DNA of 64,000 nucleotides from Ascarosepion bandense (GCA_037127315.1 JBBBDQ010001156.1:1203501-1267500); one strand, 5' to 3'. Numbered from the stretch's first letter, positions 43,688 through 54,745 are shown. Translations and numbers: made by a program. The notes: generated by a model from the letters alone, not told the origin.

Positions 43688-44462
43688 GGTCCCACGTAAA
43701 AAAGGCCTTGTGCCGCATTTTGCCCTTGTGAGAGGGCAGCTAAATACAGAATGCCGCGTTTTCTTGCGGTATACCATTGACACTGTCAGCTTTTTGCCTT
43801 TGGGCGGAGAGCATTAACCCAGTCGTGGCTCCACCGAAGGGTAGTGTCACGAGTGGGCAAAATTAGACAGCTATTTTTGGCTGAGCTATATGGCCCGGAG
43901 GTCCCACGTAAAAAAGGCCTTGTGCCACATTTTGCCCTAGTGGGAGGGCAGATAAATACAGAATACCGAGTTTACACAGAGAGTTAACTGGAGAATACCG
44001 CAGCCAGTAAATAGTTCATAGTAGCTCTGTGCTCCACACATCGAGAAGATTATTATGCAGTACCCGTCAGCTTTTGACTCGGACATACTCAATATACTAC
44101 GGCTTCACTTCCATAGACTTGTACATATACATTTTACTAACCCGCATTCCTGGACTACTAATCTTCATTCAAGTCTGTATCCTTACGTTAATACACTTAA
44201 TACACAGAGAGTTAACCGTAGAATACGAGAGTCCAGTGAGAGATTGACAGTCAAAACACACTAGTTCATAGTAGCTCTGTGCTCCACACATCGAGAAGAT
44301 TATTACGCAGTACCCGTCAGCTTCCGACGCGGACAAACTCAATATACTACGGCTTCACTTCCAGAGACTTGTACATATACTTTTTACTAATCCGTATTCC
44401 TGGACTACTAATCTTCATTCATGTCTGTATCCTTACGTTAATACACTTATTTTCTATCTCAA
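43688..44462. repeat. unclassified tandem duplications
   Basis: 'ggtcccacgtaaaaaaggcc' begins at 43689 and again near 43900 (offset ~211). 'tagttcatagtagctctgtg' begins at 44012 and 44262 (offset 250). Both copies of the second pair run through 'catcgagaagattatta' and 'cctggactactaatcttcat' for about 190 bp. No coding domain. It may be part of an LTR or a long SINE. Confidence 0.7.
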
Positions 44463-44589
44463 TTTCTGGTTGTTGTTCATTTATTTGTTTGGTCCTCATT
44501 CTCGGGATCCAAAACACTTTTTGTTTCCATTCTGTCAAAAAAAATCGTTGTTGTTGTTTACATGTTCCCTACCATGGTACCATCGACAT

Positions 44590-45130
44590 ATTTCTGCAGA
44601 ACAACATTTCTTCTTTCTTCTTTCAAGACGTAGGCGAACATGGCTTTCCACGTCTCCCTATCCCTGGTGGCTCTTAGGACGCTTTCTCCTGTGGCACCAC
44701 GCAACCCTCGTTCTGTCATCCACCTGATCAGGTCCTTCAAATATGTTATCCGCTGCTTTCCCCTGTCTCTTTTTCCATCTATCTGGCCTGTTAGTAACAG
44801 GTTCTCTAAGCCCTCCTTCCTCATTGGATGTCCCAGGAACTTCAGCTGTCTCTTCCTGATGCTCAGTATTAATTTCCTTTTCGTTTCCATCCTTTCCAAA
44901 ACCTCGTCATTGCTCACATGCTAGGTCCCTGATAACCGCAGCATCCTTTTGTCGAATTACATTTTAGTTGCTTGAAGTTTTTCCTTCATCTTTGATGATA
45001 TTGTCCAACATTCACTGCCATATTGAAGAACTGACATCACATAGCAATCCAGTACTCTCTTCTTTGTTTCTAGCGAAATTGTCCTGTTTCTTAATACTTT
45101 ACTCAACTTCTGGAATGCCTCCTTGTGCTT
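44590..45130 (-). pseudogene. RTE-type LINE, 3' part
   Basis: Minus strand: EAFQKLSKVLRNRTISLETK, VLQYGSECWTISSKMKEK, VSNDEVLERMETKRK, SIRKRQLKFLGHPMRKEGLE, GKRDRGKQRITYLKDLIRW and SVLRATRDRETWKAMFAYVL, then a (GAA)-like tail near 44610. It lies immediately downstream of a second, longer RTE copy. Confidence 0.9.
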
Positions 45131-45166
45131 TTGTATCTCAGGAATATAAATGTAGAGAAACTGCTG

Positions 45167-45235
45167 TGACCACAAAGTGAGGGGTTAGTTTATATATTAA
45201 TTGTAATATGGAATTGATCCCCCACTTTATATCCA
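45167..45235. mobile_element. 69-bp palindromic MITE (family TGGCCATAAAGT)
   Basis: TGACCACAAAGTGAGGGG at the left and CCCCACTTTATATCCA at the right are inverted. The middle holds 'tatatattaattgtaat'. Related copies are at 46753-46813, 60173-60232 and 60387-60446. Confidence 0.6.
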
Positions 45236-45884
45236 GTATTATTCTGTAGAACCACATTTCAGTTGCTTCAAGTTTTTCCTTCATCTTTGATGATATTGTC
45301 CAACATTCACTGCCATATTGAAGAACTAACATCACATAGCAATCCAGTACTCTCTTCTTTGTTTCTAGCGAAATTGTCCTGTTTTTTAATACTTTACTCA
45401 ACTTGTGGAATACTTCTTTCGCCATGCCAATTCGCCTTCAGTTCTCAGTGTCGCCATTTCCATTTACTGTTAGAACACTTCTTATGTATTTAAATTTCTG
45501 TACCTGCTTGATTTTAGAGTCCCTCACCTGTAATTGACATTTTGGGCTGTCCTTTTTACTGCACCAAATCTTTTCTTCATTGTTCAATATTCGATACCAT
45601 ACAGAAGGACATATATCACGTAACAGTTCAGTCCTCTTTCCTTTGTAACGAAATTTGTCTGTCTCTTTATACTCTACTTAGATTTTAGAATGTGTCATTG
45701 TTCATCTCAATACGTCTTCGGATCTCAGTGTTATATTTTCCGGTCTCTGTTAAAAAATTTCTCAGCTATTTATTTTTCTGTGTTACTTTAATTTTAGTAT
45801 CTCCGATTTGTAAGTTGCATTTTGTGCTCATAATTTTGCTCATAACTATGTATTTTGTCTACTTGTAATTTATACTTAACTAGC

Positions 45885-46410
45885 AGTATAGCCCGGCGTT
45901 GTTCGGGTGTAATGAAAGCTTTAAAACGAATCCATGGTCCTGGAACTCACAATCAGCCTAAAAAATATTTGTGTGGAGTTTGGTGAGAATCAGATAAAAT
46001 TGTGGATTTGTATAAAGGACATACAGACAGATAAACAGACACACACACAAACATCTTGCCTTATATATATATATATTATCGATTTTCTGAACTAAGAACT
46101 GCAAGCTTGAAACTTCTGAATATCGTTTCTTATGTCTTTGTCTATGAGTGTATCAAATTTGATTAAAATCGGACCACTCCTTCTATAACATGATTTTTTC
46201 GATTATCGATTTTCGATATTTATCGGGTGTACCTCAACACAAAACCTAGCTAAGAACACTCGCAGACGCTTATAGTACAACTGTGTAATTTTTCAAGAAA
46301 AACGGTTCAGCCATTTCGGAGTCTATAGGTAACGGACACACACATACAGACACACACACACACACATACAGACACATACTCACAGTTTCATTTATAAATA
46401 AGTTTACATC
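45885..46410 (-). mobile_element. Helitron-like element, copy 2
   Basis: Minus orientation. The plus strand begins A|CTAGCAGTATAGCCCGG, so the element 3' end is CTATACTGCTAG followed by T, after a CCCG/CGGG hairpin. It contains 'ggagtctataggtaacgg' and (CA)n, and ends near 'ttcatttataaataag'. Inserted in the RTE between motif C and the downstream region. Confidence 0.6.
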
Positions 46411-46541
46411 TTTTCGTCCCGCTTTACTTTGCTAACTTCTGTCGGAGCTTTTGTAGTTTCCTTTCTGTGTCTCTTACCAGAACTGTGTTATCATCATATT
46501 TTATATTGTAAAAATTGTGTTCATCAACAATGAATCCTTGT

Positions 46542-46738
46542 CAGTCAGTTAAGTGCCATACGTGAAACACGCGTGGGCGTTAATGTCTCTTTCGAGACAT
46601 GACTGACTGGGCAGAAGATTATCCCGCAGTAAGTTGCCATTGCTTTCTGCGGTAGACTGGTTGCTGACCAAGGCTATAGAATCCAATCTGCTATGTTATT
46701 TTGACTGATAGCTAGAGGGGGAAGAGATGTATTACATT
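46542..46738 (-). mobile_element. SINE (family A), tRNA head missing
   Basis: The 3' two-thirds of the SINE are present (cagtcagttaagtgcc to the region near 'gatagctagagggggaagag'). The tRNA-like head is lost. Confidence 0.8.
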
Positions 46739-46752
46739 ATTAAGTATTAATT

Positions 46753-46813
46753 AGTAGGGGATCAGTTTATTGCTTCATAACAATAGAAAACTGATCCCCC
46801 ACTTTATGACCAG
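46753..46813. mobile_element. MITE (family TGGCCATAAAGT), copy 2
   Basis: Inverted 'ggggatcagttt' and 'aaactgatcccccactttat'. Short, palindromic, non-coding. Confidence 0.55.
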
Positions 46814-46851
46814 TAGAAACTTTAACCATCTTTCCAACTATTATATTCAAT

Positions 46852-47022
46852 CAGTCAGTTAAGTGCCATACGTGATACACGCTTGGGCGATCATGTCTTT
46901 TTCGAGACACGACTGACTGGGCAGAAGATTATCCCACAGTACGTTGCCATTGCTTTCTGCGGTAGACTGGTTGCCGACCAAGGCTATAGAACCCAATCTG
47001 TCCTGTTATTTAACCCATAACT
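46852..47022 (-). mobile_element. SINE (family A), tRNA head missing
   Basis: Truncated copy that ends at 'tttaacccataactt'. It lies inside the RTE just after LLRVLE. Confidence 0.8.
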
Positions 47023-47160
47023 TCTAATACTCTCAGAAGTGATTCGCCGCATAGGTTAAATAAATCCGGTTAGAAGACACATCCGTGCCTTACGCCCCTT
47101 GTTTTTTGTATTTCTGATGAATTGATTTCTTTTCCGTATTTTGGCGGTTTGTTGCCAGCA

Positions 47161-47429
47161 GTGATTCTTAATTATTCTAATTTGATAACTTCAACAATAC
47201 TAAATACTGTAAGGATTTCAAAATAATTCAGTGTGTTATAAAAAATTTAGTTAACATGAAATGCAAATGCTTGAACTTACTTAAAGAAAATAAATGAACG
47301 TATTCAGCCAGTAACGATTGCAAAGCCAGCAGACCTTTCAGTCATTTGCGCGTGAGAGACTTAAAACTTCTCTTAACTGCTGTTTTTAAAATGTCTTCTT
47401 CGTAGTAAGTATTATTTACTGGTTCTTTT
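47161..47429. other. no gene recognised
   Basis: Unique AT-rich sequence. Confidence 0.4.
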
Positions 47430-47645
47430 TACCCCTTCTGCGATGCGTATATGTGTGCGCGAGCGAAGTTGTGCGCATGCGTAGATCAGCACGCGTTAAA
47501 CTTAAATGGATACGTTTCGCTATTCAACTGGCGGAGAGACGAGCGCCTATAATTGGCTTAGTAATATCATTAACGGAGTTGCTGAGGGCGTGGCCGGCAG
47601 GCTTAGCTGGTCTGAGCAGCCGAATCGCTAGGGAGAATGACGAAC
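47430..47645. promoter_or_regulatory. CpG-rich block, candidate promoter
   Basis: Roughly 200 bp with many CpGs in an otherwise CpG-poor region. It contains an NRF1-like TGCGCATGCG (about 47471-47480), an inverted CCAAT box (ATTGG near 47551) and GGGCGTGGC (about 47586). An open frame spans it but shows no domain. It ends in an A-run, so a processed insertion is an alternative. Confidence 0.3.
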
Positions 47646-47929
47646 ACAGATGTAAAAAAAAAAAAAAAAAAGAATATATATACATACAAAAATTAAAAAT
47701 AAATAAATCAATCAAGAGAACAGAATGAAGAAAAGACAGGAGAAAAAATATCACCGATCCTCACCCGCCAAAGAATAAATAAAATAAGTGCCAATAAAAT
47801 AATAAAAGCTATTTTTTAAGAAATGTATGCGTGGATCGCGTATGCATAGGCAAATGTGAGTTATACTTTGGAGTAGTATGATTAAAAAAGACAGGAAAGA
47901 AAAAAATATTTATGTGAGAGAAGCTTAAG

Positions 47930-49115
47930 AAGAAAGAAATAGAAAATAATGCTAAGGTCGGAAGGAAAATTAAGAAAAGCAAAGAATTGGAAGAGGATAA
48001 TAGAAAAAGAAAAAAGAAGAGAATAATGGAGAAAGAAGAAGAAGAATATAGAGAAGAAGTATGAGGAAAATAAGAGAGTAAAAAGAAGACGAAGGAGGAA
48101 AAGAATAAAAGAAAAAGAAGGAAGAAGAAAAGGGTAATAGAAAAAGACAGAGGATAATGGAGAAAGAAGAAAAATATGGAGGGGAAGTTGGAGGAGAATA
48201 AGGAGAGGGTAAGAAGAACAAAAATGAGGAAGAGGATAAAAGAAAAATAGGAAGATAAAGAGGATAACAGAAAATTAAAAACGAAGAGGATAATGAAGAA
48301 ACAAGAGGAAGAACAATATGGAGGAGAAGTAGAAGGAAAATATGGGAGTAAGAAGGCGAAGAAGAAGGAAAAATATAAAAGAAAAAGAAGGAAGAGGAAG
48401 ATGACAATAGAAAATAAAAAAAGAAAGAGGGTAATGGATAAAGAAAAAGAAGAAAAATATCAAGGTATGGGGGGAGGATAAGAAAGTTAGAAGAAGAAGA
48501 AGGAGGAAGAGGATAATGAAAAAAGAAGAAAAAGAAGATAATAGAGAAAGAAAAAATAGAAGTATAATGAAGAAAGAAAAAGAATAAAAATATAGAGTAG
48601 GAGGAGGATAAGAGGTAAGAAGTAAACGAAGAAGAAAGAGGGTAATGGAAAAAGAAGAAGAAACAGAAGCGCATAAAGAAAGAAAGAAAGAAAGAGGAGG
48701 ATGATAATGAAGAAAAAACGAAGAAGACGGAGAAGGAAGATAAGGGAAAAATAAGAAAAAAATGACGAAGAAGGAGGGGTGTAATGGAGAAAGAAGGAGA
48801 AAAATGTAGTGGGAGAAAGAAGATAATATTGAAAGAAGAAAGAAAAAAAAAGAGATAACACTTAAGATCTTTATAATTAAAAAACAACAAAGAAGTGTAA
48901 AAAGAAGTATTGCATAAAGTGTAAGAAAGAAAGAAAATGAAGAAAAGAAGAAGATTAAGAAGAAAAACATTGGGCAGGAGGAAGAAGAGAAGGAGAAAGA
49001 GTTAATAATTTACGGTACTCGACAGGGAAAATTAAATGAAAAAAAACAAAAAAAAAGAATTGTAACAAAATTGTAAAAAGGATAAAAGAGAGAATGAAAA
49101 AAAAGAATAAGACGA
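47930..49115. repeat. 1.2-kb purine-rich block, (GAAGAA)-like
   Basis: Almost only A and G on the plus strand. The 306-codon frame on the minus strand is Phe/Ser/Leu low complexity and not a protein gene. Confidence 0.92.
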
Positions 49116-49149
49116 AACTCACAAAATTCAGTAAAAGGTAATTTCCTCG

Positions 49150-50300
49150 TGGCACTCACCCATAATACCACATTCGTCTTAACTCTGTATCATCCTCAGG
49201 ATGAAGGGTCGAGAATCTTCGATCAAATATCAGAGAGAATGGACACAGTCAATTTTCACATTAAAAGAGTGGTTAATTCTACCCTAACAAAACAGATGAG
49301 AAAGACAGATATTGCAGTGACTTCTATATCGCCTATGATTTGACCCCAATTCATTAAAGAATGCATCCGAATCCAAGATGCAATGGGGCAGTATGCGAAC
49401 CTCTTCGATTTCTATTTACATTATTCGGACTATTGTCCTCATCTATGTTGCCATTTGTATAACGTTTTGGCCGTTGCACGTTCCGGCCTTCTTCAGATGC
49501 TAGGAATTGCAAACCGAACCCTTTGTTACAATCACTTCTGTATATGATTTCCTTTCCTTGCCTACAGCCTCATTTTATAGTCATGAGTTATTGTAATAAA
49601 GGGTTCGGTTCGAAGTTCTTAGCACCTGAAGAAGGCTGGAGCGTACAACGGCTGAAACATCGTACAAACGGCAACATAAATGATGACAATAGTTCGAATA
49701 ATGTAAATAATGTAAACACTAACTCATCTCAGAAATATAGACAATAACTTCTCGATTTCTTCATGCCCAGACAAATGCACAGCTGTAGTTTTAAGCTTCT
49801 TTGCTTCATCTGACCATTCCATAATCAGTATTCAGATTGACACCAAACCAATCAAATTCCCACGATTCCAATGATCGGTTATTCGTTATGAGAAGGTAAA
49901 CTGGGACAGCGTTCACTCCTTTATGACAGAAATTACTCTCCCACCTTCTTCAAACATGCTCTCTCAAAAACTGCTGTCGTATCTTCGAAAGGGTCCTTTC
50001 GATCGAATATCAGTGATAATGGACACGGCCAATTTTCACATTGAAAGAGTGGTTAATTCCACCCGAAAAGAACAGATGAGAAAGGCAGATATTGCAATGA
50101 CTTCTCAATCGCTTATGATTTGACTCTAAGTTATTAAAGAATGTATCCTAGTCCAAGACAGTCTGCAAACCTCTTCACTCTCTATTTACATTATTCGGAC
50201 TATTGTCCTCATCTATGCTGCCATTTGTACGACGTTTTGACCGTTGTACATTCCGGCCTTCTTCATGTGAGAGGAATTTCGAACCGAACACTTTCGATGT
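49150..50300. mobile_element. cluster of Penelope terminal repeats in both orientations
   Basis: A block with 'ctatttacattattcggac', 'gtcctcatctatg' and a hammerhead-like core occurs at about 49425-49530 (minus), 49580-49715 (plus) and 50170-50295 (minus). A preceding ~170-bp sequence ('caattttcacatt.aaagagtggttaatt') occurs at about 49220-49380 and 50000-50150. It repeats the terminal sequence next to the RT at 2735. Confidence 0.7.
49610..49690 (+). ncRNA. hammerhead-like motif of a Penelope terminal repeat
   Basis: CTGAAGA at 49624-49630, a weakened helix II (AGGCT..GGCT), GAAAC, ATC loop and GTA. Helix I pairing is poor and helix II imperfect, so it is probably a decayed copy. Confidence 0.45.
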
Positions 50301-50600
50301 TTTATACCTCGTAAAAACAAAAATAATTCAACAAATACCAAACAGATTAAGCCAGAAAAAGAGTACTGTTCCAATATCTGGACAGGAGCTCTACAGACAT
50401 CACCTTCGCCTCGATGTTTCAAAGGCTGACACTAATAATATCTGCGATCTCTCTGTAAGTCTTGGCAGTGAGTTCGTACTTCGTTACAATTTTTATACGT
50501 TTTCTTGGAGTAAAGTCCATCGACGACAATGGCAACATGACAACTAATCGACAGTCGAAAAATAGTGTGTGAGCGTGATAAATAATTGAAGCGAACAAAT
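50301..50600. other. no gene recognised
   Basis: Mixed sequence with no identifiable domain. Confidence 0.4.
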
Positions 50601-50602
50601 TT

Positions 50603-51010
50603 CTTCTTCTTCTTCTTCTTCTTCTTCTTCTTCTTCTTCTTCTTCTTCTTCTATGTGCCCTGTTCTTTCAGGATGGAGACGATTATGACTTCCCATGTCT
50701 CCCTGTCCCTGGTGGCCCTTAACACGCCTTCTCCTGTTACATCACACAAACCTTGTTCTGTCATCCACCTGATCAGATTCTTCAAATATGTTATCCGCTT
50801 CTTTCCCCTGTCTCTTTTCCCCTCTATTTGGCCTGTGAGTATCAGATTCTCCAATCCCTTCTTCCTCATTGCATGTCATAGGAACATTACCTGTCTTTTC
50901 CTGATGCTCAGTATTAATTTCCTTTTCGTTTCCATCCTTTCCGAAACCTCATCATTGCTCACATGCACAATCCATGATATCCCTAATATCGTTCTGTAGA
51001 ACCACATTTA
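50603..51010 (-). pseudogene. RTE-type LINE 3' end with (GAA)n tail
   Basis: Minus strand: SNDEVSERMETKRKLILSIR, MRKKGLENLILTGQIEGKRD, RGKKRITYLKNLIRWMTEQG and GVLRATRDRETWEVIIVSIL, then (GAA)n at 50603-50652. A short tandem repeat instead of poly(A) at the 3' end is characteristic of RTE. Confidence 0.9.
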
Positions 51011-51738
51011 TACACCCCGAAAATAAATTCATATTATTGCGCACCGTTGCAAATGACCTAATCTGAGGAAAAAATAGAAACCGATTGCAAACTGTAACTA
51101 AAGGTAAAGGAAAGGACACTAAAGCAGTTGTTTCAATTAAATTGCTCAAGGGCAACCACAGGCACCATCATTGAACAATTATGGTTCCTTTTAAAAGAAG
51201 CATGTAAGGAATCGATATCATCCGCCATCATCATTGAAAGACTTTTCTAGCTAAAGCATGGATGAAAATTCTGGAAACAGTTCAAATTTTGTACACATAA
51301 AACAAGTTGTAGTTACTGCGAAAGACGATATGGAAAATAAATTTGATTGCAATTTCAAGGTGTTTTCACTATTTTGTCCACGCCCTGTATAATTATCAAA
51401 ATATTCAATCGTCTGTGTGTTGCACGATTAAAAGTAATTTTGTCGTGGATGAAATCTTGAAAGCGATTAAATATTTTAAAATTTTATATGAAAGATACAA
51501 AAATATATAATATGCTAGGCTGCTGATGATGATGATGAATAACTATCTTCCATTTCATCGAATTCATAGCTGGTCATCAGAGTTATTTTATGATACTATT
51601 TATCCCCAGTTATTACAATAGAAGATCTGAAACCGCCACAAAATGAGTTTTGCTTATATTGAGCAAGTGGCATGTAGAATGTCATGATTTTTTAAAATCA
51701 TGTCGCTTCAAGCAAAGGTGTTAAGACGAAATTGGTTA
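51011..51738. other. no gene recognised
   Basis: Unique AT-rich sequence. Confidence 0.5.
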
Positions 51739-52033
51739 CAGTCAGTTAAGCGCCATACGTGATATACGCTTTGGGCGATCATGTCCAGAAAGAACCATGA
51801 CTAACTGGGCAAAAGATTATCCCGCAGTAGGTTACCATTTCCTTCTGCGGTAGACTGGTTGCCAGCCAAGGCTATAGAACCCAATCTGTCCTGTTATTTA
51901 ACCCATAACTGGAAGGAAGAGCCAGATTAGTAGCTTTCCCAGAGGTATTTGTGCGTAAGTGAATGCAATGAATTCAACTGGAATTCGAACTCGGCACCCC
52001 GATTTGTCATTCCGTGACGATATCCACTGCACA
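51739..52033 (-). mobile_element. SINE (family A), first of a tandem pair
   Basis: Full-length minus copy. Its tRNA-like head (gaattcgaactcggc... complement) is followed within 10 bp by the next copy's 3' end. Confidence 0.88.
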
Positions 52034-52039
52034 TTGTTT

Positions 52040-52336
52040 CAGTCAGTTATGTGCCATACGTGAAACACGCTTGGGCGATCATGTCTCGAAAGAGACATAA
52101 CTGACTAGGCAGAAGTTTATCCCGCATTAGGTTGCCATTGTGGTAGACTGGTTGCCAGCCAATGCTATAGAGCCCAATCTGTCCTGTTATTTAACCCATA
52201 ACTGGAAGGAAGAAACGGATTAAAACCTTTCCCAAGGGTATTTGCGCGTAAGTGAATGCAATGAATTCAACTGGAATTCGAACTCGGCTTCTCGAGTTCT
52301 CGTTCCGAGCCGATATCCACTGTACCAAAACGCACA
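52040..52336 (-). mobile_element. SINE (family A), second of a tandem pair
   Basis: Same orientation as the preceding copy, independently diverged, with a 20-bp deletion in the middle (loss near 'gttgccattgtggtagact'). Confidence 0.88.
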
Positions 52337-52634
52337 CATTTTGTTTACCGATCCTAAAAGAATACGTCAAAGAAACAACAAACATCACTAAGCCGAGGAA
52401 AGAAACAATCACCATAATACTTACGGTTACATCTAATTTACGCTTAAATTTGTTAAATCGAGGTACCAAACAAGAAAGCATGTCAAAACACTTACCGTCA
52501 AAATATTTATAGAAATGATGCAGTGAAGCTACATTACGGCTATGGAAAATGATCACTCAAATGCTTTTCTGAATCTTTTTGCTAAGTAAATTGAATCCTC
52601 TTTCCGTATGCATTAAAACTGGTAGAGGGCTGAT

Positions 52635-52765
52635 CTTCTAAGCGCCGCTCAGATGTGGTATAAGCCTGAAAGAATTGGCTACCTAATGAAGATTGAACTC
52701 ACTTCTAAGTTGAAATCTGTTCTAGCGATATAGGCTTGCTAGCCAATACACAACGTCGAGGTGCC
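52635..52765 (-). mobile_element. tRNA-like SINE (family B), copy 4
   Basis: Plus strand reads 'ttctaagcgccgctcagatg' to 'aacgtcgaggtgcc', the reverse of the family consensus. Confidence 0.7.
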
Positions 52766-52839
52766 GCGAAGGCGATAGAGAGTTTGTAAATTATAGCACT
52801 CAGGACTATACGTTTAGGCGCCTGTTATGTCCGAGGACA

Positions 52840-53116
52840 CTCTTGATGATCTTGTATCCGTTACCTATAGACTCCAAAACGGCTGAACCGATTTTCTTGA
52901 AAATTTACACACTTGTACTATAAGCGTCTGCGAGTGTTCTGAGCTAGGTTTTGTGTCAAGGTCCCTCGAAAAATATCGAAAATCGATAATCGAAAAAATC
53001 GGATTATAGAAGGAGTGGTCCGATTTTAATCAAATTTGATACACTCATAGACAAAGACATAAGAAACGATATTCAGAAGTTTCAAGGTTGCAGATCTTAA
53101 ATAGTGCAGAATATCG

Positions 53117-53167
<51 letters not shown>

Positions 53168-53184
53168 CACACACACAAACATCT

Positions 53185-53222
<38 letters not shown>

Positions 53223-53606
53223 AGATGTTTGTGTGTGTGTGTCTGTTTATCTGCCTGTATGTCTGTATCTTTCTCAGCCCTTTTATTTTAGTTTTTGCTT
53301 CGGGTTTAGCTCTAAGTAGGTATAATTGTAGTTTTTAGTCTCAGCCCTGATACCATTTACTCAGAGGACTTATTTAGACTTCAAAATTCAGTTTACGACA
53401 AAAAAAAACTTATTTGATATCGATACCAGGAAATCAATGTTTGATTTACATCCATTCATTTTTCTTTCAATCTACGGTTTCGCTTTAACTGGAAACAACT
53501 ATTACTTTTTAGTCTTTCGTGCCAACGTCCAAAAAGTCTGAGCTCCAGGACCAGGATTAGTTTTAAAGCTTTCATTACACTCGAGCAAAGCCGGTCTATA
53601 CTGCTA
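52840..53606 (+). mobile_element. Helitron-like element, copy 3 (most complete)
   Basis: Runs from 'ccgttacctatagactcc' through two (TA)n tracts and 'ttttgcttcgggttt' to a terminal hairpin and GTCTATACTGCTAG before T. It is single-copy at its 3' end, unlike the palindromic copy 1. No open frame of interest. Confidence 0.6.
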
Positions 53607-54241
53607 GTTCATTTATAAATAAAATGCAGAACTGGAAATGGTTATTTGTGATTTAGCCTAGTGACAAGTAAATTCAGAGACAAGTAATTTCAGTTTAAGA
53701 ACTAATTACTTTCTTAAAACAAATTACCGACGTAAGTTGAGGTATAACTGTATAGCTTGAGACACGTGTTATTTTGTTTTTGCTCTATGCAAATGAACTC
53801 GGCTTGTATGCTTAGCATGGATTCTTTTTGACCGTATAGCTAAGATTATTGGTGACAAATGTACGCCCATTTTTGCTGTGGGCGCCATCTGGATTGCCGC
53901 TGTTGCAATTGCTATGTTTCGACTTTAGCAAGGCTCTGTACTACAAAGTGTCCAGAAACTATTCTACTGGAATATGAATATTTATTACAACACTGTTGAC
54001 AATATCAAAGCGTCCTGTATAATATATGCCTTAATACTCTAAAATGATAATCTAGCCTCTCAAAAGCCTACAATATGAACCCTCTCAAAGGAATTTCGTT
54101 ACAAAGTTTCGACTGTCAGGCCTTAATGAAATAATTCTTGATGATTTCGAACTGAACTCCTTTTTTAACCAACGCGGATAGATTTGTCTTCTTTCCGTTG
54201 ACCATAGCTAGGGATATTTTTCTAGTTATTCTTTAGTTGAT
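53607..54241. other. no gene recognised
   Basis: Unique sequence. Confidence 0.5.
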
Positions 54242-54366
54242 TTTCTAAACGCCTCTTAGATGCGTCGCAAGGTTGAAAGTACCCAGTGAGGATCGACTTC
54301 ATTACTCAATTGTAATAGGTCTAAGCTTGTCAATCTTTATAACCATTACACCACTTCGATGTGCAC
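54242..54366 (-). mobile_element. tRNA-like SINE (family B), copy 5
   Basis: Plus strand 'ttctaaacgcctcttagatg' to 'ccattacaccacttcgatgt'. The B-box region reads 'cagtgaggatcgac'. Confidence 0.7.
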
Positions 54367-54639
54367 TCTAGTTCTTATTTAGTACATGGGAACAATAGTT
54401 CACATGTAAAATACTTAGTGAATATATGTATTGTGACACATACTGAATTAAGATTTCGTTCATTACACCGAATATGATCGCCGAAGATTTTGGAATTTAT
54501 TTTTTCAGAAACTAACTCTCGGGGTCCTATAGAGCACCCAGGTTAAAATCGGCATTGTTATTGCAGATTTGTTTTCAGTCAGTGTAAAACGAGGACACAC
54601 AGACCGACAGATAGATTGCGGGTCTGTGTGCACACATTC

Positions 54640-54745
54640 ACGCCGAAGTAGAGATATATGAAGAAAATGAACAAACATATAACAGGGTCTTATTAAGATA
54701 AGTTTCTACAGTTACGTTTCTCTTCATCAGCAATCTAGGAAAAAA
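54640..54745 (-). other. hammerhead-like core without helix II
   Basis: Minus strand GCTGATGA-AGA-GAAAC-GTAACT-GTA. The core words are present and correctly ordered but only 3 nt replace helix II, and helix I pairing is not evident. Confidence 0.3.

Larger units (their letters stand above)
45236..47160 (-). mobile_element. RTE-type LINE with nested insertions
   Basis: Removing the inserted Helitron-like element, two SINEs and the MITE leaves one RTE reading on the minus strand: GVRHGCVF and PDLFNLCGESLLRVLE (about 47110-47025), FIVDEHNFYNIKYDDNTVL (about 46530-46475), RDTERKLQKLRQKLAK, then VNYR and ELKANWHGE, and KLSKVLKNRTISLETKKRVL with YGSECWTISSKMKEKLEATE down to 45236. Motif C is KYDDN instead of KYADD, so it is dead. 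Confidence 0.85.

Noticed and set aside
47970..48890. 306-codon open frame on the minus strand rich in Phe, Ser and Leu
   Set aside because: It is only the translation of a purine/pyrimidine low-complexity tract; no Met context, domain or composition of a real protein.
49190..49215. CTGAGGA word on the minus strand as a hammerhead core
   Set aside because: No hairpin followed by GAAAC.
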